The notes under the pieces are model-generated. The model ran no database searches and was not told where the DNA came from. It saw only the letters and a list, made by a program, of their open reading frames with translations. Both the position numbers and the translations under genes were made by a program. Of a stretch of DNA of 64,000 nucleotides, positions 7,761-15,347 are shown piece by piece; the first letter of the stretch is position 1; each line of letters starts with the position of its first letter. The stretch comes from Methyloceanibacter caenitepidi (lineage in GTDB: Bacteria > Pseudomonadota > Alphaproteobacteria > Rhizobiales > Methyloligellaceae). The stretch spans positions 620,001 through 684,000 of the forward strand of contig NZ_AP014648.1 of the NCBI RefSeq assembly GCF_000828475.1. Reading direction: 5' to 3'.

Positions 7761-8258
7761 TTACGAAATCTCGGCGAGCTTCTTCTTCGCCAGCTTCACC
7801 ATGGCGGGCCACTTGTCTTCGGGCAGCTCCCCGAGCTTCGGAACCTTGAACTCGTCGAGCAGGGCCTTGAACTCGGTGCGGCGTGTCGCTTCGTCGCCGC
7901 TCTTGACGGCCGCCGCGTCGATGTACTTCTTCATCTCCTCGCGCACGTCGTCGATCGTCAAAGGCTCGCCGCTCTCTTCCCCCTTGTCGTCATCGGCGCC
8001 TTCAGCCTCGGCCTCTTCCGTCTCCGGCTCGGCCTTTGCCTCGATCGTCTGCGGTTTTGGCTTGCGGCCGCTCGGCTTCTTCGGAGGCTTGACCTCCTCG
8101 GCCTCTTCGGGCTCGCTATCGTCGGCGCCGCCCTTCTTCGCCTTGGCCTTGTCGTAGTTCTTGAGGAAGCGATCGCCTTCTCTGTAAATCTCCGCGAGGC
8201 CCGCTAACTTGCCGGCCATCTGCTCGGGTGTCTCTGCAATGACTTCGACCTTGAACAT
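7761..8258 (-). CDS. Acidic hypothetical early protein
   Basis: A 165-residue protein. Residues 1-40 look globular (VEVIAETPEQMAGKLAGLAEIY), residues 45-105 are low-complexity Glu/Lys/Pro, and the C-terminus (ALLDEFKVPKLGELPEDKWPAMVKLAKKKL) looks like a small helical DNA-associated domain. I prefer ATG 8258 because an AAGGAG lies 11 nt upstream; GTG 8324 would add 22 residues and would place the start right after the regulatory motif at 8328-8343. Function unknown. Confidence 0.6.
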   Translation of the reverse strand: MFKVEVIAETPEQMAGKLAGLAEIYREGDRFLKNYDKAKAKKGGADDSEPEEAEEVKPPKKPSGRKPKPQTIEAKAEPETEEAEAEGADDDKGEESGEPLTIDDVREEMKKYIDAAAVKSGDEATRRTEFKALLDEFKVPKLGELPEDKWPAMVKLAKKKLAEIS

Positions 8259-8327
8259 AGTTCGATTCGCTCCTTCGAAAATGTGCTCTTGCATTAGCAC
8301 GATGGTTAAGTTGTCGTCAATCACAAA

Positions 8328-8343
8328 TTCTCAGATTTCTACA
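8328..8343 (-). promoter_or_regulatory. TGTAGAAATCTGAGAA motif copy
   Basis: The minus strand carries the same 16-mer found at 29982-29997 and 43327-43342. It lies between the SNF2 helicase stop and the start of the acidic protein gene. Copies always precede genes they read towards, so a promoter or operator function is likely. Confidence 0.6.
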
Positions 8344-8344
8344 T

Positions 8345-9625
8345 TCAGCCCACAATGCGGAGGATATCGGCCGTCTTCCGCCGCACCGCTTCTTGGATGT
8401 CTTCGTCAATTGAGCCGGCGAGGGTGGCGAACGTAGCAATCCGTGGCTGCGGATCCTGCACGCTCACAATGCGGTTCGCGGCCTGGGCATTCTCGGCGGG
8501 CACCCACGAGCTCTCGACGAACAGCACGTCGCGTGCCGCGGAGAGGTCGATGCCGGTGCCGGCGGCCTGAAGCTGGCCGATGAACACCCGTGGGCCGCCG
8601 GGGGTATGGAAAGCATCAACGGACGCTTGCCGCCCCCTCGACGTGCCACTCCCACGGATCAAAGCGTGATCGCTCGGGAATGCTTCGCAGAGCCCCGCGA
8701 TCACGTCGACGTGCTGTGCCATCAAGACAATCTTGCGGCCGCCACCGTCCAGCCAATCCTTCACCCAGCGCACAACCGGCTCGACCTTGGCGAGACCCGT
8801 GTAGCGCCGCAGCGTAGCGACGTGCGCCGCCACCTTGCGCAGCCCGTCGACGCCATCTTCGGCGAGCGCCTTGCGCACCACTTCGATCTCGGGGCTGCAT
8901 GCGGCGAATTTCGGCAACGCCCCCTCGAGGTAGAGCGGTTCGACCTGCAGCGGCGGAACCTCCGGCTTCACTTCGGCCATGGTTCGCCGCAGCATGAATC
9001 CGTCGAGCTTTACCGCTAAGGCGTCGTGGTTCTTGGCGCCGATGATGCGCGGCGTCTGCGGCGCATGCGGGTTGTACTCGGTCTTGCAGAACTTGTTGAC
9101 GAACTGCCACAGGTTCCACGGCTTGCCAGTCCTGGGAGACAGGATCCGCTCTGGCGCTAGGGCCCGCAGCATGGGCCACAACTCGGAAGGGTTGTTCGGC
9201 ATCGGCGTGCCGGTCAGAAGCCACACACGGTCTGCCTGCGCGACGAGCCCGTCCGCGCCGTCGCACTTCTTGCCGAAGATGGCCTGCGTGCGCTTCGCCT
9301 TCGATGATTTGAGATAGTGCGCCTCGTCGAGAATCAAAATGTCGATACCGGTCCAGCGGTGCGCCTTGCCCCGCGCCGCCATGTCGTAGGACCAGACTTG
9401 CAAATCGTAATCCCCTCCCGGCCACCATTTGCGGAACTCGCGGCGCCACGTCTCGCAGACGCTCGCGGGGCAGACGACCGTGAGGAGGGTTGCGCCGATC
9501 TTCCGCGCTGCGGAGATCGACTGCGCGCATTTACCGAGCCGCATGTCATCGGCGAGCAAGGCCGCTTCGCTGCCGGCGAGAAAGTCGCGGCCAGCCTCTT
9601 GATATGGGCGGAGGGAGAGGGTCAT
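8345..9625 (-). CDS. SNF2-family DNA helicase/translocase
   Basis: A 426-residue SF2 ATPase. Motif I is LADDMRLGKCAQSI (residues 24-37), motif II is LDEAH, motif III is LLTGTPMPN, and the C-terminal RecA lobe has FIGQLQAAGTGIDLSAA. Two departures are seen: the usual DEMGLGKT is DDMRLGKC, and the usual QAxxRxxRxGQ is QAANRIVSVQDP. Phage SNF2 proteins of this size act in replication or recombination. ATG 9625 overlaps the previous stop as ATGA. Confidence 0.9.
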   Translation of the reverse strand: MTLSLRPYQEAGRDFLAGSEAALLADDMRLGKCAQSISAARKIGATLLTVVCPASVCETWRREFRKWWPGGDYDLQVWSYDMAARGKAHRWTGIDILILDEAHYLKSSKAKRTQAIFGKKCDGADGLVAQADRVWLLTGTPMPNNPSELWPMLRALAPERILSPRTGKPWNLWQFVNKFCKTEYNPHAPQTPRIIGAKNHDALAVKLDGFMLRRTMAEVKPEVPPLQVEPLYLEGALPKFAACSPEIEVVRKALAEDGVDGLRKVAAHVATLRRYTGLAKVEPVVRWVKDWLDGGGRKIVLMAQHVDVIAGLCEAFPSDHALIRGSGTSRGRQASVDAFHTPGGPRVFIGQLQAAGTGIDLSAARDVLFVESSWVPAENAQAANRIVSVQDPQPRIATFATLAGSIDEDIQEAVRRKTADILRIVG

Positions 9626-9885
9626 AGGTCTATGTTGCGGGTCTCTTTGGCGAACAGATTGGGGATGGCCGTTGCGGTGTGAACCGTGCAGATGTCTTTG
9701 CACCACTCCCGCATCTCTTCCAGCAACGCCCGCTCTATTAGGGGGCGGACTACTGCTATGACAGCTTTTGCCAAACCTTGAACTGCCCGCTCACGCGCCA
9801 TTCGGTGCCACCCAAACTTATCCAAGTAGCTTCGGATGCCACGTTTCCCCGCCTCCACAAGCTCTGCGTCTTTGGGGTTAGGCAT
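9622..9885 (-). CDS. Small hypothetical early protein
   Basis: An 87-residue protein, helical and mixed-charge (RERAVQGLAKAVIAVVRPLIERALLEEM), with no motif recognised. It is coupled to both neighbours by TAATG and ATGA junctions. Confidence 0.55.
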   Translation of the reverse strand: MPNPKDAELVEAGKRGIRSYLDKFGWHRMARERAVQGLAKAVIAVVRPLIERALLEEMREWCKDICTVHTATAIPNLFAKETRNIDL

Positions 9886-10118
9886 TAGACGGAATCCTTA
9901 GGAAACCAATCGGGCCAAGGCAACTCACCACGTAAACGTTCGTAGTACGCTTCTTTGGCGTCAGATATAATTCGATCCCCTCCCCAACGCTGCTTGATAA
10001 GTAGAAGCATAAAAGCCATCTCCTCGACGGCCTCGGTCATGTCTCCCGTATTTTCAAGCAGTCCGACACCCTGGTACTTACCGTCTTCGTCAACAACGTG
10101 GTCGAACGATCCTGCCAT
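9885..10118 (-). CDS. Small hypothetical early protein
   Basis: A 77-residue acidic protein rich in aromatic residues at its end (LPWPDWFPKD). ATG 10118 follows in a TGATG junction; GTG 10121 immediately before is an alternative. No domain is recognised. Confidence 0.55.
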   Translation of the reverse strand: MAGSFDHVVDEDGKYQGVGLLENTGDMTEAVEEMAFMLLLIKQRWGGDRIISDAKEAYYERLRGELPWPDWFPKDSV

Positions 10119-10948
10119 CACTCAGTCCCTCCGGTCTGTAGGGCGGCGCGGGCTCTGTCCCGAGCGTTCAAGAAGTCTTGAAAGCCTTCTTCGTTGGTGA
10201 AGTCGGAAGTGTTCGAGAGCACGGACAGCGCTTCCCGCAGCTTCTCATTTTCTGCCTTTAGCTGGGAGACTTCGGTAATGAACGCGTCCCTTTGGCGCGC
10301 GGCGTTTTCACAGCCGTTGCGCCAGCGGTCACGTTCTTCCTTGAGGGACTTGATGAGGTTATATGCGTCGTAGCTAACTCGATCCGAGCGGCACCCCAAT
10401 GCAATCATGACGCGCTCTATCTCGTCCTCCCCCTTGGCTTCGGGGGGTTGGGTGCTCCACGGTGGTTTCATGGCCATCAACTCCGTCAAGTTTTCGGGGT
10501 CTCCCGGCGAGAAGTCGGCCATGCAGCCAATGACTTCCTCCCCCTTGGTTTCGTTGGGCTGGGTGATGCGTTGGTTCATAAATGCGTTCCATTCTTTCTG
10601 AGTATCCCGGTCAGGGGTGAGGGCGCGAATGAAGCCTCCGATGTTGATCGCAGCGTCTTCATAGCCGCGAGCCCACGAAACCGCGTCGGCTATGTCATCT
10701 GGTGCGCTGGCGGTGGTTATGCTCTCGCCTTGAAATGCGTTGGCGTCCGCCTTCTCCCGACAAGCCTCAAAGCCTCGCTGGAAGGCGTCAGCGAGTGCGG
10801 CGTCGATCACTTCGTTGCTCAGGTTGGAAGGCTCCAGGCCCTTGAGGGCTGCGTCGCAGAGGCGGTTAATTGTATCGTGACGTGGGGTGCGGCCTAACGG
10901 CAGCAAGCGACGTGCGTCCTCAATCTCTTCCCGTGTAAGCGGTGTCAT
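10118..10948 (-). CDS. Hypothetical early protein with C-terminal coiled coil
   Basis: A 276-residue protein. The C-terminal third (LIKSLKEERDRW, then VSQLKAENEKLREAL) is a heptad-type coiled coil. The N-terminus and middle carry two repeats of a DAALADAFQRGFEACREKA-like helix and a PNETKGEE/PPEAKGED spacer. This patchwork is typical of phage early proteins made of shuffled small modules. Start ATG 10948 overlaps as ATGA. No enzymatic motif is seen. Confidence 0.55.
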   Translation of the reverse strand: MTPLTREEIEDARRLLPLGRTPRHDTINRLCDAALKGLEPSNLSNEVIDAALADAFQRGFEACREKADANAFQGESITTASAPDDIADAVSWARGYEDAAINIGGFIRALTPDRDTQKEWNAFMNQRITQPNETKGEEVIGCMADFSPGDPENLTELMAMKPPWSTQPPEAKGEDEIERVMIALGCRSDRVSYDAYNLIKSLKEERDRWRNGCENAARQRDAFITEVSQLKAENEKLREALSVLSNTSDFTNEEGFQDFLNARDRARAALQTGGTE

Positions 10949-11178
10949 GTCATGGCCCTCCCGCAAAAATGGATAACGCCCCGGCAATCGCAGGCCGGTT
11001 GAAAATCGACATATGGCGACGACGACGACGTGTAGGCCGAGAAAGCCTTCCAACATTCCCGCTCAAACGCTGATGCCAGTGCCGCTCGTTGTTCGTCAGA
11101 AATATCGAGGTCTGGACCAACGACGATAGTTTCGATGGTCCTGAACGCAGGCCCGCCGTCTTTAGGTGTGTTGGTCAT
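10945..11178 (-). CDS. Small hypothetical early protein (TPKDGGPAF type)
   Basis: A 77-residue protein whose start, MTNTPKDGGPAFRT, is a common opening of small phage early proteins of unknown role. Three Cys near the end (CDCRG, HFCG) could bind a metal. ATG 11178 overlaps the previous stop as ATGA. Confidence 0.6.
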   Translation of the reverse strand: MTNTPKDGGPAFRTIETIVVGPDLDISDEQRAALASAFERECWKAFSAYTSSSSPYVDFQPACDCRGVIHFCGRAMT

Positions 11179-11351
11179 GGGCACATCCTTCTCGGTCGAT
11201 ACTGCTGCGTGTCCGTTGGCGGAGCGTCATCCGTGGGCCGCGTCGTCGAATGTCCGCACGTACATCGATAGCGGAGCGCGAACGGAGCTTCATAGTGAGG
11301 ACCAAGCATCTTGTCTCCACACTTGGGGCAGGTTGGGTTGGTTGTCCTCAT
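11175..11351 (-). CDS. Small zinc-ribbon protein
   Basis: A 58-residue protein with CPKCG and CTCG knuckles separated by about 18 residues, a minimal zinc ribbon. ATGA overlaps at both ends. Role unknown. Confidence 0.6.
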   Translation of the reverse strand: MRTTNPTCPKCGDKMLGPHYEAPFALRYRCTCGHSTTRPTDDAPPTDTQQYRPRRMCP

Positions 11352-11581
11352 TCGCCTTCCTCCACTTCCTTGATCTCGCATATTTCGACGGGGCGAACGT
11401 AGGAATGGTTCGTCCCACGATATTTGATTGCGCATCCAGCGTGCTGGATGAGCCAGCGCCCGTTTGGACGAAGCCCCAGCTTCTCTAATGTCTTGCGCGT
11501 CACCTGTTCAAAATGACCTTCGCCCGCTGGTACAGTTTCCCCACATCGGTAGCAGCGACCGGGAAACCGATTACGAGACAT
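11348..11581 (-). CDS. Small Cys/His-rich protein
   Basis: A 77-residue protein. CYRCGETVPAGEGHFEQV and LIQHAGCAIKYRG supply Cys and His ligands for one zinc site. Its start at ATG 11581 overlaps the upstream gene by 11 nt. Function unknown. Confidence 0.55.
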   Translation of the reverse strand: MSRNRFPGRCYRCGETVPAGEGHFEQVTRKTLEKLGLRPNGRWLIQHAGCAIKYRGTNHSYVRPVEICEIKEVEEGE

Positions 11582-11882
11582 CCCCACCCCCTGTGTTCTG
11601 GATGCGCTGCAAAGCGTTGTCGGGGGTGCGGGGGTCCAGTAGGCACACCGCCTCGGACACAACGCCTGCCCAAACATGGTGGCCGTAGTTGGCGAGCCAC
11701 TCGGCGCACAGGTGCATGTCCCTCAGCGCCCGGACCAACAGGTCCCATTCAGGCTCCCCCGGCGACCACGGCGATAGATCGTTCGCTATGGCCATCGCTT
11801 CTGTGATGTCGAGAGGCCCGCTTCCTGCTTCGACCTTCTCAATCAGGTCTCTGGTGAAGTCGGGGGATGTCTTCCCGGTCAT
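11571..11882 (-). CDS. Hypothetical early protein
   Basis: A 103-residue protein. The first half (DFTRDLIEKVEAGSGPLDITEAMAIAN, split here by a loop) has the look of the widespread phage protein family in which a helical pair leads to a WLANYGHH segment. No catalytic motif is visible. It begins 12 nt after the RuvC-like gene. Confidence 0.55.
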   Translation of the reverse strand: MTGKTSPDFTRDLIEKVEAGSGPLDITEAMAIANDLSPWSPGEPEWDLLVRALRDMHLCAEWLANYGHHVWAGVVSEAVCLLDPRTPDNALQRIQNTGGGDVS

Positions 11883-11894
11883 TAGCGGAGCCTC

Positions 11895-12359
11895 CTACGG
11901 CCGCGAGGCCACGAGATCGAACAACGCGATCGCGTCTGCCTCATTGTCGTCTTTCACGGGAATCTCGCGCCTGTGGCACTCGGCGATCATCATCTCTTTC
12001 GAGGCGTTGCCTTTGCCGGTCCAGTGCTTCTTGATCTCCTGAACAGAGACGCCTTCGTAGGGGATGCTGTGCTCCTCGCACCACTCCATGAGGATGCCGC
12101 GGAGGCCTCCGTAGAAGTGCGCCGCGTCGGTGCCGAGATGCCTGCGGACCTCTTCGAAGGCCACCTGGCCGATCGGGTACGCCGCGTGGATCTTGTTGAG
12201 CTGACTGCGGAAGTTGATGAACCGCATCCCGGCGCCGGAACTGCGCGCCTCGCGCAAGTCCCACACATCGCTGATTTGGTGATCGGAGCCTTGATCGCAG
12301 GCCCCCACGCAGAAGCCGGTCTTCGTGCCCAAGTCCAACGCCAACAAAGTCCTGTGCAT
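11895..12359 (-). CDS. RuvC-like Holliday junction resolvase
   Basis: A 154-residue RNase H-fold nuclease. The four acidic sites are seen as LALDLGTKTG (motif I, D9), FEEVRRH (motif II), and the late EADAIAL (motif IV), with KKHWTGKGNASKEMM typical of phage RuvC-like enzymes. It would cleave branched DNA before packaging. It heads the 11.9-8.3 kb part of the left operon. The 166-bp region upstream is AT-rich by local standards and probably holds a promoter. Confidence 0.85.
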   Translation of the reverse strand: MHRTLLALDLGTKTGFCVGACDQGSDHQISDVWDLREARSSGAGMRFINFRSQLNKIHAAYPIGQVAFEEVRRHLGTDAAHFYGGLRGILMEWCEEHSIPYEGVSVQEIKKHWTGKGNASKEMMIAECHRREIPVKDDNEADAIALFDLVASRP

Positions 12360-12526
12360 AGCTACCGCCCCTCCCCAGGGCCCATCTCGTAAATGTTCAC
12401 ATCATGTTCTATCTTCTTGGCGACGCACGACGCAAGGAATAGTTTCCTAAATCTTACCTATCCCTCCGAAAATACCGGCTAGTAGAAATACGCGGGAAAC
12501 ATCGCTCTCAAAATTCAACAATCTTT
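12360..12526 (-). promoter_or_regulatory. Intergenic region upstream of RuvC-like gene
   Basis: No gene is seen in these 167 bases. They are locally AT-rich (around 12400-12520) and hold an imperfect GTAGAAAT at 12482. A promoter for the RuvC-to-helicase block is likely here; exact boxes are not clear. Confidence 0.35.
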
Positions 12527-13030
12527 TCAAACGTCTACGGCGGGGGCCCTGCCTTCCAGCGCAGCATCCACCCACGTCCCGTCGATGCGCCTCTGCGCAA
12601 TCTCACCACCGCAAGCCGCGTAGCCGGCAATGTCCTTCCATGAGTCCATGTGGGTCGGCTCGTTCTCGAGGCGCGCCAGTTTGAGGTCCGCGCAGAGTAT
12701 GGCCACGTCGAGCTCATCAACCTCCATGTCGGGGCCGTAGCGGTTCTTGAAATGGACGGTCCACCGCCTGGCAATGCGGGCGAAGTTGTCTTCAGGCGTG
12801 CCGTAGTTCAGGCCCCGCTTGCCGACAATCTCCATGACCTCCCGAAGCAGCGTAACCTTGTAGGGCTCAGACTGCGCGGCCGTCTCACCGGCAACCAGTG
12901 CCCGGAACTGTTCGTTGGACAGGCCTTCTGGCTCCGGCTTCCGCATCATCGCGTCGATCTCGGCGCGCTCCCCTTCAGACAATCCCAGGGCCAACCGCCC
13001 CAGCTTCGACCTCTCAGGCGTTAGCGTCAT
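12527..13030 (-). CDS. DUF6378 domain protein
   Basis: A 167-residue protein. The second half matches the DUF6378 pattern: LNYGTPEDNFARIARRW, then a DVAILCADLKLARL helix and HMDSWKDIAGYAACGGE. This conserved helical domain is common in phage early regions and resembles all-alpha nucleotide-pyrophosphatase folds; the biochemical role is not known to me. Residues 1-60 are a separate variable part. Start ATG 13030, ATGA overlap. Confidence 0.72.
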   Translation of the reverse strand: MTLTPERSKLGRLALGLSEGERAEIDAMMRKPEPEGLSNEQFRALVAGETAAQSEPYKVTLLREVMEIVGKRGLNYGTPEDNFARIARRWTVHFKNRYGPDMEVDELDVAILCADLKLARLENEPTHMDSWKDIAGYAACGGEIAQRRIDGTWVDAALEGRAPAVDV

Positions 13031-13242
13031 GCCAGAACCCCTTCCTCGCTCAACCGCGCCAACGCGGCTTCGATCTTCTGCCTCAAAGCGGCCCGAACCC
13101 GCCGCCCACCGCGCATCTTCGGCACCAATGTCGGATCGCCAGCGACCAGATACCCGAACCGGGTGGCGCTTAGTCCGTACGCGACAAGGGCGTCCTCGAT
13201 ATCGCTCAAGAGTGGGTCGAGCCCTCCACGTTTCGTCATCAT
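13027..13242 (-). CDS. Small HTH protein, possible Cro/early regulator
   Basis: A 71-residue protein. LSATRFGYLVAGDPTLVPKM followed by a basic RGGRRVRAALRQKI resembles small alphaproteobacterial phage HTH proteins. It is the promoter-proximal gene of the leftward operon next to a control region with inverted repeats, the position of a Cro-type regulator. ATG 13242 and 13239 are adjacent; the RBS is weak. Confidence 0.6.
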   Translation of the reverse strand: MMTKRGGLDPLLSDIEDALVAYGLSATRFGYLVAGDPTLVPKMRGGRRVRAALRQKIEAALARLSEEGVLA

Positions 13243-13413
13243 GCGGACATCTTTAACCTTGCGCGATGACAATTGCAAGAGGTATTGTCGATTTTGCTGA
13301 ACGACGATGTCCGCAGAAGCCGACCGCAAATCTCAACAATTTCCTGATACCTAAATCACCCCTAAATCTCTAGATACTTCCACGCGACGGCGCTGATAGC
13401 TTGGGAGAAAACA
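13243..13413. promoter_or_regulatory. Divergent early control region with inverted repeats
   Basis: The region separates the leftward operon from the rightward primase genes. A 10-bp perfect inverted repeat pairs 13242-13251 (TGCGGACATC) with 13306-13315. Inside it is GACAAT-N10-ATTGTC (13268-13289). The string GGTATTGTCGA at 13281 recurs with one change as GGTATTGACGA at 45728, in front of the repressor gene, so both may be operator halves of one regulator. Confidence 0.55.
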
Positions 13414-13872
13414 TTGAAAAACAAGCACGATTGGGCCAGGGCGCTCGCGCGCCAGGGGTTGAGGGTGTTCCCGCTGCAGCCGAACGGCAAGCGCCCGGCG
13501 ATCGAGGGCTGGCAACGCGAAGCCACATCGGACGCTGAGAAAATCAACAGTTGGTGGCGCGGCGAGTTCGCTGATTCCAACATCGGAATCGCGACCGGAA
13601 GCGGCCTTCTCGTGATCGACGCGGATTGCAAAGGCGGCCGCCCAGGGCTCCCCTCGCTCGACATGCTGGACATGGAGGGCCTGCCCGAAAGCTTCCGCGT
13701 CAGAACACCCTCGGGCGGACTCCACGTCTACCTGACATACGATCCCGCCAACGAAATCCGCGGCGGCGCCGATTGCCTGGAAGGCTACCCCGGCATCGAC
13801 ATCCGCGCCGAGGGCGGCCTGGTCGTAGGCCCCGGCAGCACGATCGACGGGGCGGCATATGATATCCTTTGA
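13414..13872 (+). CDS. Primase-polymerase (prim-pol) domain, part 1 of split primase-helicase
   Basis: A 152-residue archaeo-eukaryotic primase-type prim-pol domain. Residues 1-15 give WARALARQGLRVFPLQPNGK, the standard opening; LLVIDADCKGG holds the catalytic DxD; PSGGLHVYL and GIDIRAEGGLVVGPGS are the remaining family blocks. The frame stops at CTT TGA (13867-13872), exactly where full-length homologues continue into the helicase linker. A +1 shift there yields YDIL-EPAAAPQF with no lost residue. CTT TGA is also the core of the bacterial prfB +1 recoding site. Confidence 0.85.
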   Translation: MKNKHDWARALARQGLRVFPLQPNGKRPAIEGWQREATSDAEKINSWWRGEFADSNIGIATGSGLLVIDADCKGGRPGLPSLDMLDMEGLPESFRVRTPSGGLHVYLTYDPANEIRGGADCLEGYPGIDIRAEGGLVVGPGSTIDGAAYDIL

Positions 13873-14632
13873 GCCGGCGGCCGCGCCGCAATTCATCCTC
13901 GACATCGTGAAGCGGCGCCGCCACGCCCAAGCGAAGGACCGCAACCCGCAGGCCGACCTCGATACCGACCAGGCCATCAAGCGGGCAGTAGACTATCTGA
14001 AGGGCCCCGCGCCGAAAGCGATTGCCTTCGAGGGCGGGAACGACACGACGTACAAGGTCGCCGCGCGCATACGTGATTTCGGGATCTCGGAGGGGGCGGC
14101 CTTCGACTTAATCAGCGAGCATTGGAACGAGGCCGGCAAGGCCGAGCCGCCGTGGGATGCGCAAGAACTCAAGGACATTATCGATCACGCCTACAGCTAC
14201 GCCACCGCGGCGTGGGGCGGCATGTCAGGCACCACCGAATTCGATGACGTATCGGGGATTTTGGAAACGGCCAAAAAATCGAAGAGGGGCCTGTATCGGG
14301 TGCGGTACCCGGAAGCCGCGGCTTCAGCCTTCGAACAGATCGGGACGCCCCTCGTCGAGGATGTTCTCAACGCCGGGGCCATGGGCGTGATGTACGGCGC
14401 CAGTGGGTCGGGCAAGACGTTCCTGTCCCTCGACCTGAGCTTCCACGTCGCCGCGGGGCTCCCGTGGCACGGCCGGCCCACGACCCAGGGCCCGGTGCTC
14501 TACGTCGCGGCGGAGGGCGGCCGCGGCATCTTCAAACGCATCGCTGCGCTGAAGCAGCACTTCGGAGTGGATGCCGCGCCCTTGGACGTGTGCCTTGCCC
14601 GATCAACCTGCTGTCCAGCAAAGCGGACATGA
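13859..14632 (+). CDS. Primase-helicase part 2: linker and Walker A half of RecA-like ATPase
   Basis: A frame of 257 codons in which residues 1-250 are the continuation of the prim-pol protein. A helical linker ends in a primase-C-like region (WDAQELKDIIDHAYSYA), then EDVLNAGAMGVMYGASGSGKTFLSLDL provides Walker A, and GPVLYVAAEGGRGIFKRI fits the AAA_25/RepA-type hexameric helicase. The final 11 residues after VDAAPLDVC are out of frame with the fold. ATG 13859 overlaps part 1 by 14 nt and the stop forms ATGA with ATG 14629, so independent translation is possible, but the ATPase core itself is cut in two. Confidence 0.8.
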   Translation: MISFEPAAAPQFILDIVKRRRHAQAKDRNPQADLDTDQAIKRAVDYLKGPAPKAIAFEGGNDTTYKVAARIRDFGISEGAAFDLISEHWNEAGKAEPPWDAQELKDIIDHAYSYATAAWGGMSGTTEFDDVSGILETAKKSKRGLYRVRYPEAAASAFEQIGTPLVEDVLNAGAMGVMYGASGSGKTFLSLDLSFHVAAGLPWHGRPTTQGPVLYVAAEGGRGIFKRIAALKQHFGVDAAPLDVCLARSTCCPAKRT

Positions 14633-15315
14633 AAGACCTGCTCGCGCTGATCGATGAGGCGGGGGCCGACCACTGCGCGCCGGTCTCCCTGATTGTGATC
14701 GACACGCTTAGCCGCGCGCTGGCCGGCGGGGAGGAAAACGCCTCGACCGACATGGGCGCCTTCGTGCAGAACATGGACCGGCTGCGCGATCATACAGGCG
14801 CAACCGTCCTGATCGTTCATCACTCCGGCAAGGACACGGCGCGCGGCGCGCGGGGCCACTCCCTGCTGCGCGCCGCAACCGACACGGAGATTGAGATCGG
14901 CGACGGAACGCTCCGCGTGACCAAGCAGCGCGATTTGGACCCCATCCCCGAAATGCGCTTCAAGTTGGACAGCCTCACCCTCGGGAAGACGGAAAGAGGG
15001 AAGCCGGTCACGTCCTGCGTCGTCCGCATGCTCAAGAAAAACGAGTTTGTGAGGCTGGAACTCTCGGAGCAAGAGTGCATGGCCTACGACGCTTTTTGTC
15101 GGTGTTTGGAGACCAGCCAAACCGGGATCGTGACCTCCGGAAGGTGGAAAGATGAGATGTCGGTTGCGAATTTGTCGGATCGTCAGCTCGAGCGTTTACA
15201 GACACAGGTGACAGAGGCAGGGTGGGTTAAAAAGATCAAGAAAGCTCAATACGTTAGCTGCGAACCGACATCAACCGACACGACCGACATAGGGGCTCGA
15301 ACACAACCGACATAA
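14596..15315 (+). CDS. Primase-helicase part 3: Walker B half and C-terminus
   Basis: Continues the RecA-like domain in the same frame as part 1. CPINLL starts the in-phase part, SLIVIDTLSRALAGG is Walker B, VLIVHHSGKDTARGARGHSLLR is the H-motif and loop typical of RepA/AAA_25 helicases. A C-terminal winged-helix-like region (SDRQLERLQTQVTEAGWV) precedes a Thr-rich tail encoded by the iteron repeats. It could begin at ATG 14629. A single extra base near 14594 would join it to part 2, giving one protein of about 633 residues over 13414-15315. Confidence 0.8.
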   Translation, partial: CPINLLSSKADMKDLLALIDEAGADHCAPVSLIVIDTLSRALAGGEENASTDMGAFVQNMDRLRDHTGATVLIVHHSGKDTARGARGHSLLRAATDTEIEIGDGTLRVTKQRDLDPIPEMRFKLDSLTLGKTERGKPVTSCVVRMLKKNEFVRLELSEQECMAYDAFCRCLETSQTGIVTSGRWKDEMSVANLSDRQLERLQTQVTEAGWVKKIKKAQYVSCEPTSTDTTDIGARTQPT

Positions 15316-15347
15316 CCGACATATACCTTAGGTATGTCGGTTGTCGG
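15157..15347. repeat. Iteron-like ACCGACA repeats, candidate replication origin
   Basis: Direct copies of ACCGACA start at 15264, 15274, 15283, 15306 and 15315; inverted copies (ATGTCGGT) lie at 15157 and 15334, with another TGTCGG at 15342. The spacing of 9-10 bp puts several copies on the same helical face. The last direct and first inverted copy form a hairpin around a TTA loop that includes the ATG of the next gene. Repeats inside and after the helicase gene are the usual place for phage and plasmid origins. Confidence 0.6.

Noticed and set aside
13027..13329. Longer start for the small HTH protein
   Set aside because: The extra N-terminus would lie over the inverted repeats of the control region and reads as low-quality coding sequence; ATG 13242 is preferred.
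15264..15341. CRISPR array
   Set aside because: The repeats are 7-8 bp with 2-15 bp between them, far too short for CRISPR; an iteron cluster fits.
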